Shown: positions 43,181-58,500, counted from the stretch's first letter. The stretch is DNA of 64,000 nucleotides from Leguminivora glycinivorella (GCF_023078275.1 NC_062996.1:4154001-4218000); one strand, 5' to 3'. Notes: generated from the letters alone by a model not told the origin. Translations and numbers: made by a program.

Positions 43181-43480
43181 TTAAAAAATATATATATATA
43201 TATATATAAATATATATTTAGTTAAGAAAGCTGAGTCTGCTGTCTGCTGAGTGAACTTTATGTCAAGGCATATGAGAGAGTATGATATCACACATGCAAG
43301 ATTATACAATAAATAGCTTTTACCTGACAATTTTGCCATAAGGATTTGACATCCCCATTGCCGAGTGGTTTTACCAGTGCAATCAGCAAAGGGCAAATTG
43401 TGGCAAGACGTTGGAGAGTAGCAACCTGCTTCTAGGAGTTCTGTAGCCCGAAGGGAAGGTGGCTGGGACAGGACTCTCTA
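43181..43480 (-). other. Possible coding relic with cysteines
   Basis: The minus strand reads ATELLEAGCYSPTSCHNLPF then ADCTGKTTRQWGCQILMAKL before a GT-like donor. It is protein-like but I found no partner exon. (AT)n lies at 43185-43215. Confidence 0.3.
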
Positions 43481-43499
43481 CCTCTGGGTATTAATTGAA

Positions 43500-44489
43500 T
43501 TAGATGGCCATACGAAAGAATAATAATAAAAATTATACTAAGCCTCTGTTCTACAACATTTATAAGTTTTGTCATTTTAAAATCTTTATGCAAATAATGC
43601 ACCATTGATGGTACGAAATGTGTAGATAAATAAATAATACTTACAAAAATATTGTAAAGTTCCTCCGGAGAATTTTAAACCAATATTTATCTAGTATAGA
43701 ACACACGTAAATTATTGAATATAATAATTTGAACGATGGTAAATTAATACATCTACGTTTATTAAAGTAATTTGCCATTTCCAACTTATTAAACTATATT
43801 ATTTAATGTAAATATTTCTATAAAAATATAGTTTAAATATAAGTACGAAAAAATAAACAAGTTGGCCAATGGGCCATAGATAGACATTTCTTTTATCACT
43901 TTTTAGTGTTGTAACGTAACTTGGCTTTATCGATTTTTTTGCCAAGTCATTTTTGGTTACTTGGCAATCCAATGTTGGATAATGAATGGCCTTGTTTTTC
44001 TCTAGTCTAGTCTATGGTTCTTGAAACGTCATCAGTACAAGTTTTCTCTATCTGTGGCAGTATGTCTCCTAGTGTCATGTCATATGAAATGTAAATCTAT
44101 TTCCTAAAGTGAATTATTATATATATTCTGACTCTAACATATATTTACATTGTATTACCAAGTTCATTTGTGTCTTAGCTGTCGGCCGACGTATTCAAGT
44201 AAGTTTGTATCACTTGATTTTAGGTTATGTCGACGCAGTTGCAATCTTGTTTACGGTACGATATTAATCTGTTTTAAGTCAATATTTGAATACTGATTTA
44301 CGCGTTATCGGATAAAGGCGCAATTAATTCTCCCTGGTAACAGATTTCTTGATAAAAATTGTTATCTTCAATGCTCGCAATAAAATATCAAAAACAGTAT
44401 TGATTTGGGTTCGTACGGGGAAGCGAAAACGTTGAAATAATTTTTATTTGCCGGATTTTATTCAGTAGTCAGCCCTAAATAATGCTGAC
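43500..44489. other. No gene supported
   Basis: AT-rich. A minus-strand frame from about 43790 (MANYFNKRRCINLPS) ends at a gtaagt-like donor near 43645 and could be a first exon, but nothing confirms it. Confidence 0.3.
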
Positions 44490-45166
44490 ATATCGTCCTA
44501 TTACTGCAAATACCTCCTATGTGACTTTTTGTCAAAATGCCTTTTTTTATACCATTAGAAATGTTTTTTCAATATCTACAAACTGATCCGACACATGTTT
44601 TGATATGACCTCGCATTCAAAAGATAGCTAAACCATAACGTAACATATTGGTAGTTTCTTGGCATTCTAAACAGGCAAAATCCGATATGTGTATGTTAAT
44701 ACGTTAATTAATGTTTTTGCCTCCAGGTAAAAAGTTCAACTGGCACATAGCGTTTTTTTGCATCACAATTTTATGAAATATTAACTAATTTATTTTCAGA
44801 GAAAACATTCTACATACACATATTGGTTTCTTGCTGTAGAATTTCTATTAAGTTATGTTTTTTTACGCCCGGTAAAATATGCCAAACGTTTTTAGCATAT
44901 TTTTCCAGAACTTCTTTGAATTCATTAACAACAATATCTTACTGCCACAACATTATACCGCGCCCTAATAGGTTTTACCTGTATAGGTTTGATCCGACAA
45001 CTCAAAACTCTACAGGAAGAACCAACTAAGCGTGCTCGCGAGCTTCGCGCCGTAGCTAACTTCACTCAGTTGCTGCTCACGCGCCGATAAGACAATTTGT
45101 TGTTATTATGTTTTGTTGTTCGATAAACAGTTTAAAAGCCTATTTTATTGTCTGTTTATGATAAAA

Positions 45167-45224
45167 ATGAATTCAAGAAGCAGGAGGCTCGTTAGACTGG
45201 CAACAGGAAATAAGGATTCAGACC
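45167..45224 (+). CDS. Candidate first exon of the transposon gene
   Basis: ATG plus 18 codons (MNSRSRRLVRLATGNKDSD) and 1 nt, then a strong donor gtaagt. Preceded by an AT-rich leader. Confidence 0.5.
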
Positions 45225-45480
45225 GTAAGTAATAAATATAGTTTTGTTTATAGGTAACTTAAGTTTGAGGTTAATATTATTGAAATGTTCAGGGCATTAT
45301 TATGCCACATTTGGATACATACTAATAACCATTGAACATTAAAGATAATACTAACATTATTTGAAGTGCATTTAGAGAGTGTTAGTGTAATATTTTGGAT
45401 GGAATAATATCTGTAGTCAGTTAAATACTCAAGGTGTCCCGCACACCGGCCGGTTGCTAGGCGGGTAAGATTTCGTTAAA

Positions 45481-47440
45481 GTAACAATACAATACAAATA
45501 CTCTTTATTGCACACCTTGATAAAATACAACAATACAAAACAAGGAAGCAACACGAACAAAGGTAAACAACAGGCGGTCTTATCGCTAAAGAGCGATTTC
45601 TTCCAAACAACCTTAAGGTAGCGGAAATTGATAAATTTACATTATGTCAGTAGGTGTCAACAAATTTGAAGAAATAAACTTATCGCACAATATAGACTAA
45701 AAAATATAAAATACATAAACTTACATACATAAAGATAAATAACTATATGCATAAATATATAAATAAATACACATATAACAGTATATAGTAGAAAGTCTCT
45801 TGAAAGATACAGGAGACTGAGCACGTCTTATGTCATGAGGTAGGAAATTCCAAAGTCGCACAGCTTGAAAATTAAAAGAATGATTATAGAATTTTGAAGT
45901 AGAGAAGGGGACAGAAAGAATTAAATTCTGGGCGCACCTAGTGGAACAGAGATAACTAAAGCGATTTTTAAGATAGCGGAGAGTATCAGGGTAAAAAAGG
46001 ATAGAATACAGAAGAGACAAAATGTGAAAGGTACGACGAAGACGGATAGGGAGCCACTTGAGCTGCAAACGGAAGTGAGATACATGGTCAAGGTCATATT
46101 TGCGTAACCAAAATATAAACTGAATGCAGACGTTTTGGATATTCTCAAGCTTACTAAGTTGATCCTCAGTGAGATCGAGATGGGCAAAATCAGCGTAATC
46201 CAAAATGGGAAGGAGAAGTGTTTGTGCGAGGGCAATTTTGGTAGGAATTGGGAGGAAGTTACGTAGTCTCCTAAGAGAACCAATTGCCGCAAATATCTTC
46301 CTGCTGACTTCGCTCACCTGAGGTCCCCAGGATAACGTACTGTCAATGATGATGCCAAGTAAAGAACTTGTTGCGAATATGGAATCAGAACGGCATCAAA
46401 ATAAATAGGGGGAACATTGGCAAAGTCTAATCGGGAAAGTAGTTTTGGGCTCCCAATAAGAATGGCTTGGGTTTTTGGGACAGTTCTGCTCAGACTTTCC
46501 GATTCCTAGTGACCGAAGAAACTTCCACGCTTTCGCCGGGTCACCATTTTCGACGGATTGGTGAATATGGCGTCGTTGAGCATCGCGAGAGATGGTGCTG
46601 CAGCGGTTGCGTAAGGCGTGGTAGCGAAATTTATTCGCTTCCGTGGGGTTGGATTTGTATCTGGCTTTGGTAAAGTTCATTTTGTCTAATAATGCCTTGA
46701 TGCCCGGAGTAAGCCAGGGAGCAGGACGGTGCTTGACTTTGATCGAAAGGACTGGAGCGTGTACGTCGTAGAGTTGAGTCAAAAATGAATTAAAAAGTGA
46801 GACCTGGTCATCTACAGTTGCAGCTCTAGAGACAGCACACCAGTCAATTTTCGATGCATCGTCTCGAAGTTTACTGATATCCATCCTACCAAAATTACGC
46901 TGACGAAGTATCTTACTTTTAAATTTAGGAGGCCTGACTTTATAAGACAAGTAAAGAAAGTCATGGTACACTGAGAGAAATTTGCATTGTGAATTTAACA
47001 AGTTCGACTTGTTGCGGTTTATCCGTTTGAATCAGCCAAACGTATGTTTAAAACAATATGTGTCAGGTTGTTTTTATAAAATCGACTTGTTGATTCAAAT
47101 ACGTTGCCGATTCAAATGACAAGTAGCTTGTTGTTTGAACCAAAGAGCACGTAGGCGCTATTTTAACCAAAAAACTTGTTGAACGAACATGAAAACTGGT
47201 TGTATTTTCTCTCAGTGTATGAGAAAGCATCAGCCGAACATTTGGCGACATGAGAAAGTGAAGACGTGAGAGTGAGATCCAAGAGAGAAGGGGTGCAATT
47301 TGGAAAATGATGAGTTGGGCCAGAAGGAAGTATATTTAACAACCCCAATTCAGTGGAGCCGCCACCGACCCCTGAAAATACATTACCATGCCTGCAATTG
47401 CGCCAATTGTACAACAAGCCATTGGCAATCTCATCAGCCA
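45481..47440 (-). mobile_element. Jockey-like LINE, reverse-transcriptase core deleted
   Basis: The 3' end is at about 45481 (ctttattgcac side) and the coding parts run leftward from 47441. Endonuclease end SLLDLTLTSSLSHVAKCS; linker APVLSIKVKHRPAPWLTPG and FRYHALRNRCSTISRDAQRR; then directly AILIGSPKLLSRLDF and RKIFAAIGSLRRLRNFLPIP. The palm region with the expected FADD-type motif is absent, so it is inactive. A MITE interrupts it at 46969-47217. Confidence 0.82.
46969..47217. mobile_element. TA-flanked MITE in the LINE
   Basis: Ends cactgagagaaa...ttttctctcagtg with TA at 46967-46968 and 47218-47219. Removing it restores the LINE frame (ADAFSY|HDFLYLSY). Confidence 0.88.
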
Positions 47441-47473
47441 AGAAGAATGATTTAGTTGGACTTTGCGACTAAG

Positions 47474-47592
47474 GGGTCATTCCTGAGGAGTACCATGGAT
47501 GGTTTCGGTCACTTAAATGTGATACTACCATAATAGACCGTGTACCGGATGTTGCAGCGAGCGAATCCAGTAGTGAAGAAGAGGATGATTAA
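47474..47592 (+). CDS. Candidate last exon of the transposon gene
   Basis: After a ctaag acceptor the frame reads VIPEEYHGWFRSLKCDTTII then DRVPDVAASESSSEEEDD and TAA. AATAAA follows at 47614. Its phase fits exon 45167-45224, but the middle of a transposase is missing. Confidence 0.5.
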
Positions 47593-48221
47593 TGTTCATT
47601 ATGCTTTTTTCTTAATAAATTCATTTTTCATTCTCTTGGGCTTTGTATATTTGACACACTTCAAACAATAGTACATTTACCTGACATATTAAATAAATAA
47701 TAAACTTACAAAAGCACCTTATTTACCAAAAAAATGCATCTTAAGTTACCTCTAGTGAAGATAAGGAGCCTTAAATTTCATACTGCAATATATCCTACAG
47801 GTAAAACCTTGTATGTCATTGGCAATTTCCACTGAATTTGACAATAAATTCAAAATGAATGCCTTTTTTTCATATTTTGTATCTTATTACAATAGTTTAC
47901 GTAAAATTGAGCTTAATCTAATAGAAATTCTGTCTTATATGCTGTTCCTGAGTAAAAATGGCGAAAAAATGTTTCTACAGCCAAAACCTATTAAGTGCAC
48001 CACATTTTTATTTATATTGTATTTTTACCCCCTATACATCAAAACTTAGGAACTTTTCTTGATTAAGTAATAATCAAAATAAGGCAAACTATCGAATATA
48101 ACAATATAAACCATAATTTTTCCTTGTTTAAACATAAAAAAATACATCCAAACTTTAAAATGCGAATATCTCAAAACGACTTTTTTGCAGATAGGAGGTA
48201 TTTGCAGTAATAGGACGATAT

Positions 48222-49440
48222 ATGTAAATTTGAGCAGTTATACATTCCTTCAATACTGATTTGCATTTCACAATACTCAAGTACCTTTCAGCAGTTTACT
48301 TTTATCAATGATAGTAAAATTGTTTGACAATAATAAGCACTCAACTCTCATGTTATACCTAGTTATCAATGTGATTATCTTACTGTAGTAATCAATGAGT
48401 CAATTGTAGTAAATCGCTTTACGAACTACTTTATGAACTACAGTATTAAATTATATGTTGCACATAGGTTTACCTATATTACAATCATGAATTTGATCAC
48501 CTTACTTTGTTGACCTAATAATATCGTAATAAAAAAAAATGTATATGAATGAGGCCCATGTTACAGTCACCAGCAATAATATCTTGTTCTTCAAAGACCT
48601 CATAAATATCTAATGCATATCACATATTTGTGAGTGTGTTTAGTAAAACGTCCCACTTTGTCGGTTACCATTAAGGCGAGATTTGCTTGTATTGTTATAT
48701 GAATAAACTGACAAAGCGGCTATATAGCAATCGACAAAGTGGGACTTTTTCGGTGCACACTCACATTTGTAGAACAATAAGAGCATGTAACATTTTTTTG
48801 CGGCTTTTGAAGACTGAAATATTATTGCTGATGACTTTAAACATACTTAATTCTACTTTCTTTAAGGGGATATCGGATCGGCTACAAATTGGCCAAATTT
48901 TTAAAAACATATCTTATACATAACTAATCGTGAATTAAATAACAAAATATTGATCAACAAGACTTTTCATAACTTTTTACAGTATATACAAACATGAACC
49001 ATTACTTAAATAAATAAATATAGGACATTCTTACACAGATTGACTGAGGCCCACGGTAAGCTCAAGAAGGCTTACTTTCATTGTAAAATTAAATTAACCC
49101 TCGGTATGCGCCTGTCAAAAATTTGTCATTCATAATATCAGTTATAAAACAACATGGAGCATATCTGCTACTAAGCATATGAGAGGTTAAACTTTAAAAA
49201 CATACTTCCTCATCATCTTAATAACATATTTTTATTTTTATTTTATTTTACTTTATTAGGTACACTAAACAGATTTCGTACAAAATCTTGATAACAATTA
49301 AAACTTATGCTAAGTGGCTTAAAACTAGCACGAGATCCAAAACAAGTGTACTCAGCATGTTTTACAATTCAGCGGAAACAATACATATTTTAGCACTATC
49401 TAGCATATTCTTGAAGTATTGGAAAAACAAGTATGTACAG
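48222..49440. other. Mostly unassigned; one MITE
   Basis: A foldback MITE lies at 48631-48763 (tgagtgtg...cacactca with gtcccactttgtcg arms), bracketed by a looser inverted pair (agcaataatat blocks at 48579 and 48817). The remainder is AT-rich without genes. Confidence 0.55.
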
Positions 49441-49443
49441 TCA

Positions 49444-49481
49444 TTGACTGGTTTAGGGTCCCTAAACCCTAAACCAGTCAA
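49444..49481. repeat. 15-bp-arm perfect palindrome with CCCTAAA
   Basis: ttgactggtttaggg and its exact inverse around an 8-base loop. The loop and right arm contain two CCCTAAA copies. Confidence 0.8.
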
Positions 49482-49489
49482 CCAAAAAT

Positions 49490-49855
49490 AAAATACAGAC
49501 CACGCAAAGAGCAATGGAAAGAAGCTGTTTAGGCATCAAGTTAAAGGACAGAATAAGATGCTCAGATATTAGACAGAAGACGCAAGTAACTGATGCCTTA
49601 CGCTTTGCTCAAAGCATGAAATGGAGATGGGCTGGTCACGTGGCAAGGCTAAACGATGACAGGTGGACAGGAAAGGTTACAAAGTGGAAAGGACCACAGG
49701 GATCAAGAAAGAGAGGACACCCACTATCCAGGTGGCAGGATGACATTGTGGCTACTGCAGGCAAGGAATGGCAAAGCATGGCAAAAGATAAAATAAAATG
49801 GAAACGGCTGTAGGAGGCTTTTACCCAGAAGGGGTCTACAGAATACAATCAATAA
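49490..49855 (+). mobile_element. LINE reverse-transcriptase tail
   Basis: The frame 49514-49813 reads MKWRWAGHVARLNDDRWTGK and RGHPLSRWQDDIV, a typical non-LTR C-terminal tail, then stop. 5' truncated. Confidence 0.8.
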
Positions 49856-49920
49856 TAAAAACTAAATTAAAAGAAAAGAAAATCTTTCTGTAGAATAATA
49901 AAGCTTAAATAAATAAATAA

Positions 49921-50179
49921 ACAGTCATTGGCATAAAGAAGTGATGATTTCTGTACCTTGTCATACACTTTCGCTACCAAGAACCCGACTGTCGGGCACA
50001 CCGCTCGTAGAAGCGTAGCCGATTACATGAGTTTCCCCGTATGTAGCGAAAATGTCGTAGCGCCGCGTAGAGCCCGGTTTCGAAAGTGTTAACGTCTTGT
50101 TTGAAATGTCATATGAAATTGTCAAACGATTAAAAGCGACAAGGTACAGAAATCGTCACTTCTTTATGCCGATGACTGT
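49921..50179. mobile_element. Foldback MITE, about 42-bp inverted ends
   Basis: acagtcattggcataaagaa and inverse, both followed by gtga(t/c)gatttctgtacctt. The middle is CG-containing unique sequence. Confidence 0.85.
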
Positions 50180-51150
50180 ACTTCCTTGAAAATTGTAGTA
50201 TTAGAAATGGAAATATTGCATATTTCAATTGTTTTGCGGTTTGCTTCATTAGCCACAATAGATAAGAACAACCACAAGGGGGTCATCAGGTCACCATATC
50301 TAACAATGTTATATAGTCTTAACCCATTGAACGCCTTGTCCCATATCTGTCACACATAATTTGGAATGTAAACCTTCAATTTAGAAGGTTATTAATCCAG
50401 TAGGAAATTTTTGAAAGGCTTGACTTTTTCTAGACCACATCAGTCGATCAATCTACAAGGTGTTCTCAAAAAATCCAAACATATGCAATTATTTTTTTTT
50501 GTTTTAATTTTAATGTATGCAAATTAAGACGACTCAGGAGGGGTCAATTCTCCATACAAATGCTCTCGACTATGTCCTCCCTGGTGACCCTCCAGAACGG
50601 ATGACGCGATTTAGATTTAGTTTTTTTTGTCTGAAAGCTTAAAAAAAACTTGTATGCAATCTGACAGTTCAAACTGACACTGACAAGACACTGACAGATT
50701 TGAAGTGTTATGAATTTTTAAGACTGTCTGTGGGGAGCCTTAGTCGGGAGTGTTCTTAGCCATGTTTCAAAATCGGTCTACCAGGTCATGTTCGGAGGTT
50801 TTTTTCAAAATTTAAATTTTCTGAAGATAGAGAACAATGATTTTTTCAACACAGATTATTATTATTTTTATCTGTGTCGGACCGTTTTGATTTTTTTGAT
50901 ATTCTTATTTTTAAAGACACTAGAGCCCATCAAAAATTTCCAAAAACCGCGTTATTGATTAAGGCGTAAAAAAAGGTGTGATATTCAAAATTGGTAACAA
51001 TTAGCCAAAAAACTAAACAGTACGACACAGATTATTTCATTGTTATTCAGATTCTCAAATTTCGTTACGATTGATTAAGTTTTGAAGGAGGAAACGTCAA
51101 AAGCGGAACCTCGATTTTAAAGATTGTTTCGCAATATATTTTTTTGAGGT
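50180..51150. repeat. Family G copy and unassigned sequence
   Basis: 50560-50815 is family G (gtgttcttagccatgtttca). The rest, with short gacactgacaagacactgac repetition, is unassigned. Confidence 0.5.
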
Positions 51151-51523
51151 GTGTGTGTGGATTGAGTGAGCACCTTCCGAAAATAAAAAAAAATATGCTG
51201 ATCATTTAGTAAAAGTTCTAAAACAATTGTAAAACGAATCTCTGAATTTGTAAAAAGATAAATCAAAAGATACAGCCATTAACATGTGCTCACTCAGTTC
51301 TCACAAACTACCAACGAAAACAGTGAATATATTCATTTAACATATAATATTTATATACTAACATTTAGTAAAAAATAGGCCGACCTACCTCTATAAATAT
51401 TAGATCACCTAGTGACGTATTAAATTTTTTACAAATAGTTTCTTATGCTCACTCAATCCACACACTTTTGAAAAGCCGAATTTTGATGAAAAACATAAGA
51501 TTTAGACCGCTATTATATGTGTA

Positions 51524-53594
<2,071 letters not shown>

Positions 53595-53965
53595 TAGTTT
53601 AGTAAAAGTGAAATGGGAATTTGTAAAATACAAAACGAACCACTAAAGTGTCAGGTTTTTTTATAATAAATTTTTGTAAGTGCTCACTCAGTCCACACGT
53701 TTTGAGAAAGTTAAAAATATAAATATCTTACGATTTGTAGCACCTAAGACACTCGAAAGTACTTCAACATTTAGTAAAAATTTTTACTAAATATCCACCA
53801 TCTAATATTTTATATTCGTTGTCTGGTTTTAAAGATATTCAGACATAACTTTTCTCATACAAATGTATCAAGTAGGGTGACCACACTATGTCGGCTCCTG
53901 ATTTTCCCCACCTTCCCATTGTCATATTGAGATTGGGGAGTTTCGTTCAATTTTGATAATAGTTT

Positions 53966-54029
53966 ACCGGATTTGTAAGTGGGAGCGAGAAAAGAATAAC
54001 TATTTCTCGCTCCCACTTACAAATCCGGT
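53966..54029. repeat. 27-bp perfect hairpin in the palindrome centre
   Basis: accggatttgtaagtgggag... (53966-53992) and its exact inverse (54003-54029) around a 10-base loop. Confidence 0.9.
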
Positions 54030-56387
54030 ACGCTCATCTGTTAGCGCGATTAGATTACCAGGTTCTGGTTTCTTACTAGTGAAGTATTATATTCTTTGTT
54101 TCTTACCAATTATTATTCATGTCCTTTTTAATGCATGCATGTCGATATGGTTATTATCCTGACGTCGATAAAAATTACACAATACACATCATCACTAGGC
54201 CAAGAACATAACCTAAAAACAGTTTGCAGAAGGAGAATTAATATGGTATTAGTTTAATATTATCAAAATTGAACGAAGGAAACTCCCCAATCTCAATATG
54301 ACAATGGGAAGGTGGGGCAAATCAGGAGCCGACATAGTGTGGTCACCCTACTTGATACATTTGTATGAGAAAAGTTATGTCTGAATATCTTTAAAACCAG
54401 ACAACGAATATAAAATATTAGATGGTGGATATTTAGTAAAAATTTTTACTAAATGTTGAAGTACTTTCGAGTGTCTTAGGTGCTACAAATCGTAAGATAT
54501 TTACATTTTTAACTTTCTCAAAACGTGTGGACTGAGTGAGCACTTACAAAAATTTATTATAAAAAAACCTGACACGTTAGTGGTTCGTTTTGTATTTTAC
54601 AAATTCCCATTTCACTTTTACTAAACTATACACATATAATAGCGGTCTAAATCTTATGTTTTTCATCAAAATTCGGCTTTTCAAAAGTGTGTGGATTGAG
54701 TGAGCATAAGAAACTATTTGTAAAAAATTCAAAACGTCACTAGGTGATCTAATATTTATAGAGGTAGGTTGGCCTATTTTTTACTAAATGTTAGTATATA
54801 AATATTATATGTTAAATGAATATATTCACTGTTTTCGTTGGTAGTTTGTGAGAACTGAGTGAGCACATGTTAATGGCTGTATCTTTTGATTTATCTTTTT
54901 ACAAATTCAGAGATTCGTTTTACAATTGTTTTAGAACTTTTACTAAATGATCAGCATATTTTTTTTTATTTTCGGAAGGTGCTCACTCAATCCACACACA
55001 CACTTTTTTGAGTTGTTCTTAATGGACAATTTTTTCTTTCGATAAATCTAGTTAACAACATTAGTATAATAAACTAGAATTCCCAAATTGAAAGGGGAGC
55101 CCCCCTTTCCATTTTAGCATGTTCGCTCCTCCTGTAAGCAAAATTTCCAAATTTTCTCAATTCTGAATGTTTTCAAGATTCGATCAAGGTCGCGATTTGG
55201 TTTCCTCAAACGCCCTCTGCGGCCGCTTACGCAAGAGGACAGCGCGACATTGAGCCGACATTGGGCTATCTCCCCCTGACCCCGGGCCCCGGGTCGAGTC
55301 AGGAAGTCGCTGTATGATTCGCGTGAAGAAAGTCTTTTTGACCACACCAACAAGTAAAGGCTTACTTTGCTATTCGAAAATAGCAAAATTGCATTTTATC
55401 CAGTGCAAAGTCATTTCATACAAATTTTAACTTGATGTCTTTAGTCTTAAGCTGGCTGGTAGAATTTACCTATAAATGATGATTTTGAATCGTAAATGTT
55501 GAATAGATTGATGGAGTTGATTTAGTTTGATATTTTATAGTCATAAAACAAATAACTGATATGATGATAGTAATAATGGTGATTTAGGGTATTGAATGAC
55601 AGAAATTCCGAAATTAATTACTGATAATTCGAAATTAATTACTATAATTCAGAAAAAAGGGGCAAAACAGATAGATAAATAAAACCAAAGGAAAAGTGGC
55701 CTACGATGGAGTGAGTTCACCCGAAAGATTCTGGGCTTGTCCACTTTAATACTCGTAAAATCCTTAGGTTTTGAAAATATTAGACATTTTTATGACATTG
55801 AGGCGACATTGGGTTATTTATCTCACTGACCCCTACCGTCGGGTCGAGTGAGGAAGTTGGTGTATGATTATGATACGCGTGAAGAAAGTCTTTTAAACTT
55901 TCGTAAAATCCTTAGGTTTTGAAAATATTTGAGATTTTTATGACATTGAGACGACATTGAACTGTCTCGCGGCGACCCCGACCCCTGACTCGAGTCAGGA
56001 AGTTGCTGTATGATACACTTATGAAGAAAGTCAACTTTCGTAGAACCAAAAATAAAGGTTTTGAAAATATTTGACATTTTCATGACATTGACACAATATT
56101 ATCACACGTCTCACCCCGAACCCCTCGACCTGTAGGTACAAAACCATGATAAATGCTTATAGAAACTCTAGGTTTAACTATCTTGAAAATCTTCTTCCAC
56201 GTACCGTTAATGTCGAGGATCGTGACCACAAGTAGCGTGTCCACTGATGCGGTCATAAGCCATGTGGACTGCACGGTATAGGCTGCCGCCAGTCGTCGCC
56301 TTCACACTGATCATCTTTTACGTGCCCTACCCCAAGCACGTTTGCTAATCATTCGCCCCAAAATGATACACTTCTCCCTATTATGTA

Positions 56388-56569
56388 CTAGCTTTTGCCC
56401 GCGGCTTCGCTCGCGTTAGAAAGAGACAAAAAGTAGCCTGTATGTCAACTCTCCATCCCTTCAACTTTTTCCACTTAAAAAATCACGTCAATTCGTCGCT
56501 TCGTTTTGCCGTGAAAGACGGACAAACAAACAGACACACACACTTTCTCATTTATAATATTAGTATGGA
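56388..56569 (-). mobile_element. Short non-autonomous Helitron
   Basis: ctagcttttgcccgcggctt at the left and ataatattagtatgga at the right, flanked by A (56387) and T (56570). Confidence 0.88.
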
Positions 56570-56570
56570 T

Positions 56571-56805
56571 TACATAAATACATACAATCACGCCTGTATC
56601 CCATAAAGGGGTAGGCAGAGCACATGAACTACTAAGTTTCAGCCACTCTTGGCAAAAAGTTGAAAGAAATCCAAATTGTGACATTGCAGTGACAGGTTGC
56701 CAGTCTTTCGCCTACGCCACAATTTAACCCATATCCCACAGTCGACGTCTACGACACCCACGAGAAGGAAGGGGGTGGTGAAATTCTTAACCCGTCACCA
56801 CACGG
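56571..56805 (-). mobile_element. SINE-like family S2 copy
   Basis: catacaatcacgcctgtatc through acccgtcaccacacgggg. Its tail directly follows the Helitron. Confidence 0.8.
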
Positions 56806-56985
56806 GGGTAATAGTGAAATCATAATGTCCGAAAAATCTAAGGGTTCGCTCCTGGCATACTTCCGATATCTTGAAAATATTTGAGAGATTTTTGACACTG
56901 AAGCGATTTGGGCTATCGATCGACCCGCCACCCTCTTGGTTGAACCGGGAAGTGTAATCTTCTGTGTAATGATGATACATTAATC

Positions 56986-58031
56986 TGTTTTACACCTTTA
57001 CTTCTTAGGGTTCCGTACAAAAATTGTACACTACCAACTCTTATGGTGCGACTCTGACCGTCTGTCTGCCTGTCTGTTTGTTAAAAAAATATAATGCTCT
57101 ACCAAAATTTTGATTGAAATTGTAGGACCCGTAACTACCGTAAGATTTCAACCACGTAATCCATGCATTTCTGAAGTTTTTTTTAAATATGATTGTAGGT
57201 ACATAAAAGTAAAACTGGCTTTTTCTTAAAATCTAGTTTTTGCATAGGCTTGTCAATAAAAATGGCATCGTCACCATCACAAAGGCGTTTCCCACTACGT
57301 TAAAATTATGTTTATTTTTGTGAACTCGGAAACAGGGGGGCGATTTTTGAATCTCGCATACGGGATAAAATACCGGTTGAAAACGGTGACTTGCTTATTA
57401 TTTTCAGTGACAATTTTCTGAATACGAACGCGTGAGACTCAAAAATCGGCCCGCTGGGCGAATTTGAATGTGATCAGGAAATGCTTTCAGGTTACATCGT
57501 ATAATTTTGTAATGAGGTCAACGGGTCTCGTAGAAAACCTCTTGAGCACGCAACGGTCAGCGAACGATGCTCGTTTCTGTCGGGTCGATAATATGTAGTA
57601 TATATTACGATACGAATGCGGAAAAGAGAAAATTCCCTCTTCGCACGTGTGTCATAACGACGTTTTTTGTAAGATGAGTACATTGATGTTCTTGAGCCAT
57701 GGATGTTTTTTAGGCATGTCGTCCTTTGAGTACACATAACACAAGTTTTCTGTAGGGTTTGGCCAATCTGTCTAAACATTTCCTATGATATTAATTTATA
57801 ATATTTTTCAGTACAGATGGTACTTTTTTACGTACTTGTATCGTAATGTACTATTTCAGTACATATAGTGGTTTTTAACACGCTTTTATTAGGTCGTCGT
57901 GTATGTAACTAACTATGTAATGGAATCTGCGGAGGCTAATTTAACCATCTTCCAAGGATCGTAGCGTAATGAAAATTGGCAGCTGTATGTAGTTCTGATG
58001 ACAATACAATAATATGATACTGTTGAACTGA
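56986..58031. other. No gene recognised
   Basis: A fragment of the gggttccgtacaaa repeat lies at 57005, and gtactatttcagtaca motifs at 57810-57870 are shared with 63285. The remainder is unassigned. Confidence 0.45.
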
Positions 58032-58500
58032 TCTGATGATGGAGCCGGAAGATATGAACTGGAACTACATGATGGAACATCGTATCATAGCTGTTTTTGG
58101 GTTTCTTAGAAAAGTCTTGTAATGAACTTTGACTACGATTAGGTTTCAAGGTCTGATGATGGAGCCGGAAGATATGAACTGGAACTACATGATGGAACAT
58201 CGTATCATAGCTGTTTTTGGGTTTCTTAGAAAAGTCTTGTAATAAACTTTGACTACGATTAGGTTTCAAGGTCTGATGATGGAGCCGGAAGATATGAACT
58301 GGAACTACATGATGGAACATCGTATCATAGCAGTTTTTGGGTTTCTTAGAAAAGTCTTGTAATGAACTTTGACTACGACTAGGTTTCAAGGTCTGATAAT
58401 GAAGCCCGAAGATTGGCACTGGCATTCCATGATGGCATATCGTATCATAGTTGTGTTTGCGCTTGTGAGAAAGGCCACGTAATGAACTTTGAACGTTACG
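58032..58500. repeat. Tandem repeat, 120-bp unit x4
   Basis: tctgatgatggagccggaag starts at 58032, 58152 and 58272, with a diverged fourth unit at 58392. The first three are nearly identical. The minus-strand frame through them (FRLHHQTLKPNRSQS) is a product of the repetition. Confidence 0.92.

Larger units (their letters stand above)
44494..48217 (+). mobile_element. 3.7-kb DNA transposon, unclassified
   Basis: Perfect 27-bp inverted ends (cgtcctattactgcaaatac...; 44494-44520 and 48191-48217) with a possible ATAT duplication at 44490-44493 and 48218-48221. It holds a candidate first exon and a last exon of its own gene, with a LINE inserted between them. Confidence 0.75.
55080..56985. repeat. 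Degenerate repeat units with Helitron and SINE insertions
   Basis: Units around 55114-55390, 55740-55890, 55890-56040, 56040-56150 and 56830-56985 share ttttgaaaatat, gacattga and gggtcgagt(c/g)aggaagt blocks. Strongly diverged; unit length varies (about 150-280 bp). No gene supported. Confidence 0.6.

Noticed and set aside
57913..58425. 170-residue minus-strand frame
   Set aside because: The 120-bp unit is divisible by three, so one open unit stays open in tandem; not evidence of a gene.
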